This document shows, in pieces, positions 11,556-24,231 of a DNA stretch of 64,000 bases. This stretch comes from Collybiopsis luxurians FD-317 M1. Taxonomy: Eukaryota; Basidiomycota; Agaricomycetes; Agaricales; Omphalotaceae. The DNA lies in the NCBI GenBank assembly GCA_000827265.1, contig KN834830.1, positions 74,713 to 138,712 of the forward strand, given 5' to 3'. Every line of letters starts with the position of its first letter. The first letter of the stretch is position 1. The notes beneath the pieces were generated by a model. The model was not told the origin of the DNA. It was given only the letters and a program-made list of their open reading frames with translations, and did no database searches. A program made the position numbers and the translations under genes.

Positions 11556-11657
11556 ATGTCTCAGGGCTGTTCAAAGTAGATGGCAATACATGTCTCAGGG
11601 CTGTTTAAAGTAGATGGCGATACATGTCTCAGGGCTGTTCAAAGTAGATGGCGATAC
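11556..11657. repeat. Three tandem copies of a 34-bp unit
   Basis: Units start at 11556, 11590 and 11624 with the common core ATGTCTCAGGGCTGTTCAAA followed by GTAGATGGCGATAC. The copies differ at only a few positions, indicating a recent tandem expansion. It is not in a coding frame that I recognise. Confidence 0.9.
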
Positions 11658-12228
11658 TGATTGATCTATCATCTTCCTATAATTGAAATGTGACCACATT
11701 TTGTGGCACGAGGCTCGCACGACTCCTAAGTGGTGAAAATCACAAACTTCATGCGAAGAAGAATATTAAAAATAAACAGACCACGACGTGACTTTTCCAT
11801 TCATGATTTCTTTATTATTTCACCTGCGAATCACAAATCAAGATATACAGCCATCATGGGCAGTAGCTGTGAATATCTGATTCTTACATTCCCAATATAA
11901 AAGATACCAGCCTCAAGAAGGCCACGAGCTTTGGCTACATCCAAATCTCGCGGAATGACACTAGACATCCATGAGCTATCCATCTATGGACAGAGTCTTT
12001 TTATTCTGGAGTTGCAAATTGTCATTTATATAACAGGATACGGTGAGCCCTTGAACAATTCTTCGAGAATCTTCCTCTCAAATAGGCAATTAAAATTTAG
12101 GAATTTTCTTAGGAATGCTTGCAGCTCTTTTCTTTATATTGTAGGTGTACAAAAGATTACGAAGTGCAAAACACTTCTCACTCAAACAATTATCTTGAAG
12201 GCGGAGCTCCGGAGATAAACCTAATAAA

Positions 12229-13293
12229 ATGATGATTTTTTATTTGATGGCTAGTTTCATTGGCTTCACCTTGACAAACATTTGCGCCGCCAGCATCCTT
12301 TTAGATCCCTCAGGCCAGGCCAATGTTGAAGATCCTGTCCAAGAAGGTGGCAGCAGTCCTGTTACAATTAAAAATATAATAGATAGCAAGACTCTGTTTT
12401 ATATCTCAATTTGGTCTGAAACAGTGAATGTACGTGCAAATAGAAAGCAACTATTTGACTGACATCAACTCTTTGATTATTCATCAGACTGTACTCAGTT
12501 ACTTCATTGTAATTTGGAGGTCATGGATGTTGTTCCGGGAGAATCCACGGTGGAAATGGCCCATCATCTTGACTATGGGTGCAAACATAGGCATGAATAT
12601 CATTATTGAATGACTTTTTATTCTCTTTTCTTCTAATGGAAAAACTTAGTCATCAACATCATTGAATGCATATACTATGGTGTCCCCGAACTCAATCACC
12701 CCACTGCACCAGGAATCTTCATTGTGTCTGTGATTGCTCTTGTAATTAGTTCGGCGACGTTTAAATGGGCGATCGGCGCTCTGTGAGTGCATGCATTCAT
12801 TCAAAAATCAGGTTTAAGAACTGAATTAACTGCTTACAGGAACGATCTACAGCAAGTCTCTGGTGCAACGTTGCACGGGAGCCGGGCTTTGTACCTGGTG
12901 CTGCTCACTATTGAATGCGGACCAGTGCTTTGTATTTTTCAAGCTTTCGGTTCTGCTGCTTTTGGGCTGGATACAAGTCCAGGAGATTTTGGTAGTACCT
13001 TGTTTTTGAACATTTCCAGGTATCTTTTTGTCCTTGTCTTGGTAAGTAGTAGCTCTCCGCACTCTCGTTTGAGCCTGTTTTCTGACTTATAGTCTCTGTA
13101 TCTTCAACAGTCACTGTACCCGGTTGTGGTGTTTATCTTGATACACACTAACAACTCGCCCGTGAACCACACTCTTAATTCCATTCAATCAAGAAACAAT
13201 GCAGATCCGGTGGACAGTGAATCTATAACACTGGCAATTACCAACAATATCACTGCACCACAACATGCCAGTACTCAAGTCAATGGTCATTGA
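12229..13293 (+). CDS. Agaricomycete 7TM-like membrane protein, N-terminus damaged
   Basis: Exons 12229-12429, 12488-12590, 12650-12782, 12840-13041 and 13111-13293 join in phase to 273 aa. Hydrophobic helices are visible (FYLMASFIGFTL, SYFIVIWRSWMLF, IFIVSVIALVI, YLVLLTIECGPVLCIF, SRYLFVLVLSLYPVVVFIL). The order, the WRSWMLF motif and the C-terminal YPVVVFILIHTNNSP resemble the agaricomycete seven-helix family of unknown function. Only about five helices lie in this frame. Upstream the frame continues back through RRSSGDKPNK to an in-frame TGA at 12196-12198 and a likely exon remnant (FILELQIVIYITG, about 11990-12045). The gene is therefore probably 5'-truncated or a pseudogene. Intron 2 uses a GC donor in this model. 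It is unrelated to the kinase array. Confidence 0.55.
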
Positions 13294-14240
13294 TGGATTA
13301 TCTATTCATTGCTCCGCTGCCAAAAGCTTTCCAGTGCGGGTACTCAATAATTTGTAGTATGTACAACCAATTGGCACTATGTATCTGGATTCAGATTCAG
13401 GAACACGAATCCCGCAAGGCGCAAGTACGGTGTACTCAGTGCTTATACGTAGTCCTGATTGCGAGGTAATGTGTGTCACGAAATTTCGAACACCGAATTT
13501 CGAACATTTTTCTCGATGGAACTTGAAGGGCAAAGTTTCTCAATATCCTTCAGTCATTCTCATCTTCTGCGTTTACCGAGCCATGTTCTGTGATTTCATT
13601 TCATTCCCTTTGTTCAAGCTTTTTGTATATTAACAAATTAGAAGCGGCAATTGTATCTAAGTCCCGATGGCCTCTCCTTTTTTTGACTTTCGAAGTCACT
13701 CTGTGGGTGTTTATTACATTCAAATAGACAACGTCTTCAAGTCCCAAGCTTCTTTATTCTCAAATACTTTAAATTTGCTTTTGCCATCGGATATTACAAA
13801 TCGCCGTCTCAAGTCCCTGAGTTGAGAGAGTCATGAGATGGCGCATCAGTGGTCGACCACAGTGCAAACAGATGAGGTTCAATGCTTCAGTACTATCGCT
13901 GAAAAAAAGGACTGCACTGGGCTGTTACTCCTTGTCAATCCGTTGATCTTAATATGCAGGTATACAATGCATGTCCTCCGTTGTCCAGTTTGGCTGATGC
14001 ACTACAATCACTCAGGTTCTGAAGTCCATACTGTGCTACCAGTGTTGCCATGGTTCAGTCCGTGAACTAGATGAACCCGGTCGGACCGATCCAAAGCTGA
14101 ACTGGACCTCAGGCTCAGATCCGGTTTACAAAATATCTTGCACTGAACCTCCAGGAGCGGTTCAGGGTTCAGCAGGTCTCTGAACCTGTGAACCGGACCT
14201 GAATCTCCTTAACCTCCAATTCCTGAGAAGTTCATTCTTA
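13294..14240. other. Non-coding stretch with GGTTCA-rich repeats
   Basis: No gene is recognised. Around 13480-13510 is the near-repeat ACGAAATTTCGAAC/ACCGAATTTCGAAC. From about 14050 to 14215 the DNA is packed with GAACC/GGTTC words in both orientations (CGGTTCAGGGTTCAGCAGG, GAACCTGTGAACCGGACC) and could fold on itself. It may be a decayed MITE abutting kinase relic K3. Confidence 0.35.
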
Positions 14241-14265
14241 AATAAATGTTTGACTATCTATGTCA

Positions 14266-16140
14266 GGTCCTGACTCAAAAGCTGCCATTTCATGACTATA
14301 AGACCAACTAAAGGGTTATGAGTTATGTGCTGAATGGCGGCAGACCTACAAGGCCCTAGAACATTTGGTATCCAGATGTTATTTGGGATCTCACCTCATG
14401 TTTTTGGGCTCAGAGTGCCCAAGATTGTCCCTCAGCAAATGAAATCCTCAATATTCTGCAGCATTACCAGGATCTTCGTTTCCTATTGAACCTCCCAATA
14501 CATTAATATTTCGAGGATCCTTGATGAGTTTCTATTCAGGAAATGATACCACCCTGTCAGGTGGATAACCAAAGGCAGAAGGATTACAACGGAAGAGGGA
14601 TGACGATGATGAATACTATACTTATCGCTCAAAACTGCCTGCCTTTCCATCAGTATTCCAGCTTCTTGCTCTTAGCAATGAAGCTGTACACCACGGTTTC
14701 ATTTTCAACGACAAAATTGAACAAGTACAGTGGTATTTTCAATGAATATCCTAATACTCTCTGGTTGGATATTATTAGTTGAATAGCCTGGTGCTCCAAA
14801 TTATGCGCATACATGGTATATCTGGTGCACTAATTACTGACTTTAACTCATCGTACTTTGGGTGCGGCGAACAGAAAAGAACCTTTGAGCGGCTAACTTC
14901 TGGTGCTGAGTGAAAATTATATCCGAATCTGACGGTGAGCTCCATATCGGCTCAGCTCCCTCCCAGTGGCATATTGGATGAGCTCTCCTTCATCTACATA
15001 AATGTGGTAGTATATCTGCAATATCCACTTGCAGACAAGGAGTATCTCTCCAGAGTACTCTCTGAAGACATTCAGGACAATGATAGATTTTCTCGTCGTG
15101 CTGCTCGGCTTTTGGCTTCCATCCATATCCAGCGATCTGTAGTGAATGTTGCGTGGTTATTGTAATTCGCTCTCATGAAGGAGGTATATAAAGAGCTATC
15201 TAACATGTTCAACTTTACCAAGCAGCAATTCAATGCTGATGACGCTCTTGCTGCTCTCAACGCCATATCTGTCTTTTTGTTCGATGGTTGAGGTGGTGAC
15301 TGGGACAGGTGGTTCCGCGTTGCAGCCAGTTACTCTGCTCGCATACTCAATGACCGAGCTCGATTGATAGACTATCGGGATGCCATTACCAACTGCGAAG
15401 ACAAGAAACACTTCATTATTATGACAATTTTCTGGCATGACGTCCTCGCCTCCGTGACGACAATGGAATTGCCAATCTTCCTTGAGGCTATTGACGAGCT
15501 GTATAATCCCAATAACAGGCTGGTCTAATGAATGTTTCTGACGATTCCGCTGACGTACCGTCGATGCTGCTGATTATGGGATGCGAAAACCGAATCGTCT
15601 GGGCCATTGCTCAGATATCGTCGCTCTATGTCTGGAAGCAGAGCCGGGAGAAGGAAGGCAACTTGGGTTTTACTACTATTCTCGAACTTTTCCAAAGAAC
15701 CAAGAATATCGAGTCAAATCTCCCTCCACCCGATCTGAGACGCAAGGTTACTGTTGGCCTGAGGCCGGTAGACGACGTTTCTCGACTGCTAGCGTCTGAA
15801 GCCTTCCGCACTGTCGTCCACGACAATATTCCATCCGTGCCCGAAATTGCCGAAGCAGTAAACGATGCCATTGGATCTTTAGAATAGATTATTGCCGCTC
15901 CTGAAGGCACTAGACACGTCGCTGTGCGGGGTGCTGTTTTCTTGCTTTTCATCTGTGCTGCACTTACAACTAAAAACGACAAGCGAAATAGTTTGCTCGA
16001 CACCTTTATTGATGAGGGAGAGGTGGGTAGTTGCTGGGGTGTTGTTGAGCTTATAAGGGTCTGAATCCGGGAACGGTAAAAGCAGTAGCTGTCCCATGGC
16101 GCACTGCTATTTGGGAGAGCAAGATGCTTCTTGTTTTTCT
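14266..16140 (+). pseudogene. K3: relic of a kinase/Fungal_trans_2 fusion
   Basis: The relic begins in intron 6 and exon 7 of the module (VLTQKLPFHDYKTN then stop). Exon 7 has further stops (CCC TAG where others have CCC CAG). At 14940-16110 the Fungal_trans_2-like tail follows, with several stops and frame changes: after NVAWLL, after FLFDG, after NNRLV and after GSLE. All kinase exons before exon 7 are absent. It is most like K4 in the tail (AALTTKNDKRNSLL). It is clearly non-functional. Confidence 0.85.
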
Positions 16141-16671
16141 GGGGAAGGAAAAAGCTTTTACTCTTTGGATCCCTTGATTGTGCTGTGCTCACAGCTAGAA
16201 ACGTCTGGCAGTTGCTTGAAGTGCTTGATAGTGGGGGTGAAGTGGGCATCTTTCTGGAACGTCTTTGGGTTTTCGGGTTGCTGTCAATCCTTTTTCTTTT
16301 GTCTCCATTCTGTGCTATCCTGCAGCGTTAGCGCGACGAGAGCCACGGTAAGACCATGCGAGAGATAGGGGCCAAGGTAAATGCTTAGGAGATGACCGCT
16401 GTAACTGGGGTGGTATTCAAGAGAACCTGCTTCTACGAGTACAAACCGAATTCCTTACATACGAAAATCTAACTACCCTGTGTCCAAAAGCAGTAAGTAC
16501 GAGATAACAAAGAAGATAAGATATTGTAGATAAGATAAAACAAAGATTGAGTCAAAATAGAAAGTCACGATCCTGTTACATATCCTCTCACGCCATCTTT
16601 TCTTTCTTTCTTTTTCACATCCACTCACAACGATACATACTCATACATCATCCTATCTACGATATACTATA
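16141..16671. other. Intergenic stretch between K3 and LCB2 relic P3
   Basis: No gene is seen. The segment with GGCAGTTGCTTGAAGTGC and GGGGGTGAAGTGGGCAT recurs at about 21890-21935, and the TTTTCTTTCTTTTTC...CGATACATACTCATAC part recurs at about 22040-22080. It is therefore the duplicated junction between a kinase 3' end and the 5' flank of the next LCB2 copy. Confidence 0.5.
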
Positions 16672-18152
16672 CACGGCGACGGCGGGTTTGGATCCCAGTA
16701 GTGGTCCCGTAAAGAAAACCACCGGTCTCCTAATGTCATCATCATTGAGTCGGAATACTGGCGGGTTTGCCTATTTTCCCACAACTCTCATTTTCCTCGT
16801 ACAATTATCTTGGTTTCGCGTCCAGTCGCGGGGGATGTGCTGACGACGTGGAAGAAGGTATGAAGCGCTACGGTGTTTCTTCTTGTGGTTCCAGGCTCGA
16901 CCTTCATACATTGACCGAGACTCTGGTTGCAAAATTTGTTGGAATGGATGCTGCAGTGATCAGCTCCATGGGTTTCGCGACAAACTCTACGTTTATTCCT
17001 GCCATGGTCTCCAAAGGCTGCCTTGTCATTTCAGATGAGCTGAATCACGCTTCTATTCGGTTCAGTGTCAGAAGCAGTGGTGCGCAGGTTCGGGTGTTCA
17101 AACACAACGACATGAAGAAGCTTGAAGCGCTCTTGCGGGAGATTATCACTCAGGGACAGCCCAAGATGCATCGGCCATGGAAGAAGATTCTTATCATCGT
17201 TGAAGGCACGTATAGTATGGAGGGGACAATGGTGGAGATGCCCGGGCTTTTGGAACTCAAGGAGAAATACAAGGTATGCGATCCTTTGTCCTTCTCTTAT
17301 ATCTTCATAACCGAGATTCTATCTAGTTATATCTCTTTGTCGACGAAGCTCATTCCATTGGCGCCATTGGCCTTCATGGACGTGGAGTTGTGGCTGCGTT
17401 GGTCTCGACCCGCGAAATATCGACGTTCTTATGGGAACATTCACCAAATCGGAAAGTATCTCGCTGGCGTCAAGATCCTCATTGACCACTTACGCATTTG
17501 CAGCTACCTGATTATATACGCAGAATGCATCCTCCCCTCGGTGCTCACGCAGATCATAGCCGGCATGGCAAGTATCATGGGCGTCGACACCACTAGGACC
17601 CATTAAACTCCAACGGCAATTATCTTGCGTCGTCCTCCTCCTTGACCATTCAACCAGAATCCCATTCCCACCATCCGGTCTTGTTCTAAAACGTTACTTC
17701 CCTCAATGGCTCTCCTTCCGTCCTACCCTATCCTCCGGCGCCGAAGGCCAAATGTGTCTCCACCGCCTATCCTTCAACTCCTACTACCTCCACCACGGAT
17801 TAGACAAATCGGGTTAATGACCTACGGCCACCCCTCCTCGCCCATCGTCCCCCTCCTCATCTTCAACCCGGCGAAAATGGTCATGTTCCAACGGATGATG
17901 AAGGACTGCAAGACGCCCATCATCACTGTCGTCTTGGTACCCCGTGACAGTCGCTTATTTTGTCCAGGGGTGAGGTTCTGCGTGAGCGCGAGTCATACGA
18001 AGGAGGATATCGATGACAATTTGAGGGTGTACGATGAGATTGGGGAGGTGTTGGATTTGAAGCATGGGGTTGAGAGGGGGAAGAGGTGGAGTGTGGATGA
18101 GGTTTGTAGGAGGGCGGTGGAGTTGGTGCATATTCCTGATCATGAGCATTGA
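16672..18152 (+). pseudogene. LCB2 relic P3 (best-preserved N-terminal half)
   Basis: The first exon resembles that of P4 (GGDGGFGSQ-like Gly/Ser start), but its ATG is changed to ACG. From about 16795 a long clean stretch encodes the alpha-oxoamine synthase core: SSYNYLGFASS, VEEGMKRYGVSSCGSRL, VAKFVGMDAAVISSMGFATN, ISDELNHASIRFS, VRVFKHNDMKKLEALLREI and KKILIIVEGTYSMEGTMVE. After the intron (from about 17275) the PLP-lysine exon is frame-shifted and truncated (TTRTH then stop at 17604). The C-terminal part (KTPIITVVLVPRD, SHTKEDIDDNLRVYDEIGE) is again readable to 18152. It precedes K4. Confidence 0.85.
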
Positions 18153-18630
18153 GGGGTGTGTGTTGAAGGACGAGAGCGCTGAGCGTTCTTGTTTTGCATG
18201 CTGAGGCCTCTTGGAATCTACTTTTTTCTTTCTGGAGCGCCCATGGATACGAAACGATGGATGGATGAATGAAAAACAAAAAGATATAGAATTCGAAATG
18301 GACTGGGACCCTTCAATTTCTTTGTGTTAATGCTAAAATAGTTAACGGTTGCAACGTATACCCGGTATTTTAACGGTCGACTTATTGCTTCCTTTTGATT
18401 TACAAGTTTTGGTCAGTGCCGGAATGAACGTATGGCCCTTTCCTTATTTCAACTTCTTTGCTGTAGTGAAAGCTGTTGATGAATGACAACTGTCGAAACA
18501 CCATGACTGGCATCATTGTTCCAGCCAGTATTTTACGTCCTAGGACCCCACGAGTTTAACATTCTTAAATGCTTAGAGCCGCCGCAATCGCTACGTCCAC
18601 TCTGTCCACCACTGCACCTGCGGACCTAAA

Positions 18631-21600
18631 ATGGAATCGACGTCGACTATCATTACTGCTGCAGCTGCGGGCTCGGAATCGACTGATGAAAGCACCAGCA
18701 TCCAGGAGCTTCTCCGGCATGCACTTTTAGAATATGACGCTCACAAGCAAAATCGCAGCCTTCAGTTTCAATGGCTTCAGCCGCAAGCGGCCCAGCAGCT
18801 GGTAGACCACCTGTAATCGGCAAGTCGTTAGCCAAAACAAGCCAATCCACAGAAATGCTGAAGCGCTCACTTCACCTAGATCTTGGATGCTAGTCGGGAC
18901 AATAAGTTGAAGGGACAGAGAAAGTACTTTGGCCTCTTTCGCTATCTCGTACGAAAATTTCAAACCTTACCTTCATCACTGATAATTCGCGATATTAAAC
19001 GGGAGGGAGAAAATCCGGTTGCGGGTGGTGGTTTTGCAGTGAGTGTAGATTTTTATGTGTAACGCTACTAGCACAAGTGCTGTACTAACGGACAGCAAGT
19101 AGGATATATGGCGTGGAACCTTGAACAAAAAGCCTGTTTGTTTAAAGGTCCTTCGGCTTACTCTCGAGCAAAATGAAACGACTCGGGATAAGATTCGCAA
19201 GGTTGGACAATTTACTTTACTCTCAAAAAATAGCTACACTAGGTTCTATTATCCTTTAAGGAATTCTGCGATGAAGCTTTGGTCTGGCGCCAACTAGACC
19301 ATCCCAATATTCTCACTTTCCTCGGTGTCAATATGGACCTCTTCTCCCCATCATTCTGCCTCATTTCCCCCTGGATGGAAAACAGAGATATCAAAACTTT
19401 TTTGGAGAAGAATCCACAACACAGCCTTCTTTCTGTTGTATGTGCACCAAACTTATTCAACAATGACACAATAACCTTGATGTTCTGTAGCTTTGCGATG
19501 TTGCAGCTGGTCTACAATATCTACATTCTAGAAATCCCCCTTTGATTCATGGTGATATACGCGGGGTGCGTGTGTTGCTACCTTAGTTGATTATATGTTG
19601 AACATGTTTATGTCTAATTGTAGGGTAATATCCTGGTCAAGGATGATTGTCGCTGCTGCCTGGCTGACTTTGGCTTAACATTGGTCACTACCAGCTCACA
19701 AGTGTGGTCTCTCACAACTTCTTCGAGCACTAATAAAGGTTCTATGCGTTGGTTGGCACCAGAGGTTTTTATTCCTGGATTGGCTGAAGTTGTCCCGAAG
19801 CACACATCAAGAGATGTATATGCATTTGGTTGCACAATTCTTGAGGTACGGTGTTTCACTTATTTCTGCCTTGACTTGATTTCCAGTTCACATCAGGTCC
19901 TGACACAAAAGTTACCCTTTTATGACTGTACAAGTGATTATGCTGTTATAGTCCATTTAATGAAGGGCGAAAGACCTCCAAGGCCCCAGGATGTTTGGTG
20001 TCCAGATGTTATTTGGGATCTCACTACACATTGCTGGGCTCAGATTGCACAAGATCGTCCCTCTGCAAATGAAATTCTCAATATTCTGCAGCGTGTACCT
20101 GGATCTTCATTTATTGAACCTCCCACATCAATACTTTCCAAAATCCCTGGTGAGTTTCCATTCATAGGAGAGGATATGGCTCTACAGGGTGGAAAACCAA
20201 AGGAAGAAGGGTTAAAACGGAAGAGGGATGATGATGGTGATGATGGAAGTTCATCTTCAAGGAACCCTTTTCCATTCAGACCTTCCCCTCAGCAAGGCTA
20301 TCTCTCAGGCCCTCACAAATCTAATCTGCCTACATTTCCCAATAATACTGGCTTAGCACCTCAGGAATGTAAGCTTCCTCCTATGTATGTAGTGTCAATG
20401 TAAATTACTCAACTCTTCCTCGTCTCTGGCAGGGTACTACAGGCATCTACTGCAGCCGCATCTTGTTCACCAAGCAAATACACTTCAGCAACTCCAACAA
20501 CTCTCCCAGCAAGTTCCTCCACCACTGCCACCTCCGCGGCATCATCCCCCTCCGACTGCTCCAACGTTGACTCAGATGCACTCTCGTCAGCTTGTGCCGG
20601 CGCTTCCATCAACTCTGGCTAGTTCATTTGGACACATGTCTAGGATGTTGTCCTCCAATGTCAAGGGCTCCATACCAGCTCGACTCGCTCCCAGTGACAT
20701 ATTGGATGGCCTCTCCTTCCACTACAGAACTGTGGTGGTCTATCTGCAATATCCACTTGCAGACAAGGAGTGCCTCTCCAGAGTACTCTCTGAAGACATT
20801 CAGAACAATGATAGATTTGCTCGTCGTGCTGCTCGTCTTTTGGCTTTAATCCATTTCCAGCGTTGTACGGCAAGTATTCCGCAGTCGATTGAGCTTACGG
20901 TGAAGGAGGAATATAAGGAGCTACTGCGTATGTTTAGCTTTGCCAAGGTGCAATTCGACGCCGATGACGCTCTTTGCGCTCTTAACGTCATCAGTGCCTT
21001 CTTATTCGACGGCGGACGAGGTGACTGGGAACGATGGATCCGCGTTGCGTCCCTCTACTCTGCCCGCATACTCGAGGACCGATCTCGGTTCATGGATTAT
21101 AGGGACGTCATTACTAACTGCGAAGATAAGGAACAGTTCATCATCATAAGGACTTTTTGGTTTGATGTCCTCGCCTCTGTGACGACGATGGAATCGCCCC
21201 TCTTCCTTAAGGCTATCGACAAGCTGTACGATCCTGAGAACCAGAGCAGTCTCCTTGACGTCTCCGAGATGCTGCCGATCATGGGATGTATTGTCTGGGC
21301 TTTCGCTCAGATATCCTCGCTCGATTGGGAGAAGAAATGTAGATTTAGTATCTTCGACTCATTTAGCCGAAGAGCCGCCGATATCGAGTTACATCTCGCT
21401 CCACCCGATCCGAGCCTCAAGGCTAGGTCAGAAGACGACGTTCCTCGGCTGCTAGCATCTGAAGCCTTCCGCACCTCCGCCATCGTTTACCTCCGCACCG
21501 TCGTCCACGGCGATCATCCACTCGTGCCTGAAATTGCGGAAGCAGTAAACGAAGCCATTGGATCTTTGGAACAGATTATTGCTGCTCCTGAAAAGGTCAG

Positions 21601-21826
21601 ACATGTCGCAGTGCAGAGTACTGTCTTCCCGTTTTTCATCTGTGCTGCGCTTACAACTAAAAATGACAAGCGAAATAGTTTGCTCAATGCCCTTATTGAT
21701 GAGGGAGAGGTGGGTAGTTGCCGAGGTGCTGTTGAGCTTTTAAAGGGTCTGAATCTGGGAACGGTAACATCGAAGACTGTCCCGTGGCGCGCTGCTATTC
21801 GGGAGAGCAAGATGCTTCTTGTCTGA
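18631..21826 (+). CDS. K4: kinase/Fungal_trans_2 fusion with one nonsense codon in exon 1
   Basis: Exons are 18631-18819, 18880-19038, 19103-19201, 19261-19437, 19491-19565, 19624-19845, 19897-20368 and 20433-21826. They join in phase to 929 codons, except for TAA at 18814-18816 where paralogues have CAA (Gln). All kinase motifs are present (AGGGFADIWRGTL, VCLKVLR, HGDIRGGN, ADFGLTL, MRWLAPE, DRPSANEI). The linker holds GLKRKRDDDG, a plausible nuclear-localisation signal, then a Pro/Gln-rich region and a complete Fungal_trans_2-like domain ending SKMLLV. No Zn cluster is seen. Unless the stop is bypassed (an in-frame alternative donor GTAGAC lies 12 nt upstream of the TAA), K4 is a very young pseudogene. 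Downstream is LCB2 relic P4. Confidence 0.75.
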
Positions 21827-22102
21827 GTTCCGAAGAAGGAGAAAGACTTTATTCTTTGATTGCTTGTTTGTGCTCACAGCTAGGAATGTCTGGCAGTTGC
21901 TTGGAGTGCTTGATAGTGGGGGTGAAGTGGGCATTTTCCTGGAATGTCGTTTGGTTTTTATGACATCAGCTACTTGGGCTTTTGGGTTGTTGACAATCCT
22001 TTTTCTGTTGTCTCCGCTCTGTGCTGTCTTCTCTCGCTATCTTTTCTTTCTTTTTCCAATATATATACTCATACATCACCCTATCCATGATATATACTAT
22101 AC

Positions 22103-23824
22103 ATGGCGCCGGCGGGAATGGATCCCAGCAGTAGTCCCGTAAGGAAACCGCCGGTCTCGTAAAGTATCAATGTTGAGTTGAACATTGCCTATTTTCCCAC
22201 GATTCTCATTAGGCTGTTACTTGACTTTTGTCCACGACGTTGGCTCAATACTTCAAACTAGACGGCCCATGCCTTTGCGATGTGCGTCTCTGTATTTCGT
22301 TACTTCATTGTTTCTGCCCGCTTTCTGATACTAACAGTCCACTTGATCAGATTTCTATCCTTAGGCTGAACTCATTTTGATCAATTTGCAGTGTACACCC
22401 GTCAATCGAGACAACGGAAGGATGAATGTTTTGCTCAGTCTTTGCTTGGCGCCGCTTGTCGTATTATCAAGATTTTGGACCATTGTTACCGAACTCAACC
22501 AATGCTCGGTTCATGAACCGGCGCATTGAACATTTCCTCGTACAACTTTCTTGGTCTTGCGTTCATTCGGGGGAATGTATGGACGCTGTCGAAGGTGTGA
22601 AGCGCTATGGTGTGTCTTCCCATGTCTCTAGGGTCGAAGTGGTTTTTCTGACCTTCACATGGACCCAGACTAGTTTGCAAAATTTGTTGGGATGAGAATG
22701 GAAGCTGCAGTAATCAACTCCATGGGTTTCGCGAGAAGTGTCATGCAAGTTTGGATGTCCAAACATAACATCAACATGAAGAAACTTGAGGCGCTGTTGA
22801 GGGAGGTTATTTATCAGGGATAGTATCGACCTAGGAAGAGGATCATTGTCGCTGCGGGCATGTATAGTATGGAGGGAACGATGGTGGATTTGCCCGGGCT
22901 TTTGGAACTCAAGGAGAAATATAAAGTATATGATCCTTTATCCTTCTCTTGTACTTATCTCCATCACTGAGATTCTATCCAGTTCGATCTTTTTGTCGAC
23001 GAAGCTCATTCCATTGGCGCCAGTGGTCCTCATGGACGTGGAGTCTGCGACTACTTTGGTGTCGACCCGCGAACGATCGATGTGCTCATGGGAACTTTGA
23101 CCAAATCTTTTGGTGCTTCTGGAGGGTATATCGCTGGTTCCAGAACCCTCATCGACCGCCTACGCGTTCGCAGCTACTCTGGTGCCTACGCCGAATCTAT
23201 CTTCCCTCCAGTGCTTACCCAAATCATTGCCAGTATGGCGAGTGTCATAAGCGTCGACACCGGTGGAACCATCGTCAACTCCAACACCCACAAACTCGGA
23301 CTTCACTCTTCCGCTTCATCTTCCTCCTTGACCATCCAACAAGAAACCCAATACCACACCATCCCGGTCCGATTCCCCAACGCTACCTCCCTCCCCCCTA
23401 CCCTATCCTCCGGCGCCGGAGGCCAAATGCGTCTCCGCCGCCTCTCCTTCAATTCATACTATCTCCACTGCGGGCTCGACAAACTCGGGTTCATCACCTA
23501 CGGCCACCCCTCCTCACCCATCGTCCCCCTCCTCATCTTCAATCCCGCGAAAATGATCATGTTTCACCGAATGATGAAGGACCACAAGATGCCGATCATC
23601 ACCGTCGTTGTGGGGTACCCCGCGACGCCGCTCATTTCGTCCAGGGTGCGGTTCTGCGTGAGCGCGAGTCATGGAGGATATTGATGAGATTGAGGGCGTG
23701 CAGTGAGCTGGGGGACGTGTTTGGATTTGAAGCATGGGGTTGAGAGGGGGAAGAGGTGGAGCGGATGAGGTTTGTAAGTAGGAAAGCGGTGGAGCTGGTG
23801 AATATCCCTGGCCATGAGCATTGA
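22103..23824 (+). pseudogene. LCB2 relic P4
   Basis: The copy retains the original start: ATG at 22103 encodes MAPAGMDPSSSPVRKPPVS, followed by a GTAAAG donor. Later exons are broken: the core around 22400-22800 has stops and frame changes. The stretch SMEGTMVDLPGLLELKEKYK (about 22865-22927), [34 protein letters not shown] and the PLP-lysine motif [21 protein letters not shown] (23085-23165) are clean. So is the following 120-codon stretch to VGYPATPLISSRVRFCVSAS. A small deletion after SASH shifts the frame, so the C-terminus is lost. It is closest to P2. Confidence 0.85.
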
Positions 23825-24231
23825 GGATGTGTTGAAGGGCGAGAGCGCTGAGCGCTCTTGTTTTGCATGCTGAGATCTCTTGGATTAATTTTTTTTCCCG
23901 AGCGCCCATGGATACGAAACGAACTGGAGAGATGGATGGATGAATGAAAACAAAAAGATATAGAATTCGAAATGGACTGGGACCCTTCAATTTCTTTGTG
24001 TTAATGCCATTCGTGTCAATGCTAAAATAGTTAATGCTCGCAACGTATTGGACGATCGACTTATTGCTTCCTTTTTTCGACAGTGTTGGTTAGTGACTGT
24101 ACTGCTTTTGACGTAGATTTGAATTCAGAGTAAACGTATGGTCGTTTCTAAGTTTCATGCTTAAGTAAAAGCTGTCAACGTCAATATATGACAAGTCTTT
24201 ACAGTTTACGGGCCGTGGCACTGCATTCGTT

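Noticed and set aside
11550..11660. CRISPR-like array
   Set aside because: The 34-bp units are directly adjacent with no spacers, and the DNA is eukaryotic.
16767..17606. A functional 279-aa LCB2-like protein from P3
   Set aside because: The frame reads through a normal intron and loses the PLP-lysine region, so it is a relic with a long open stretch by chance and recent origin.
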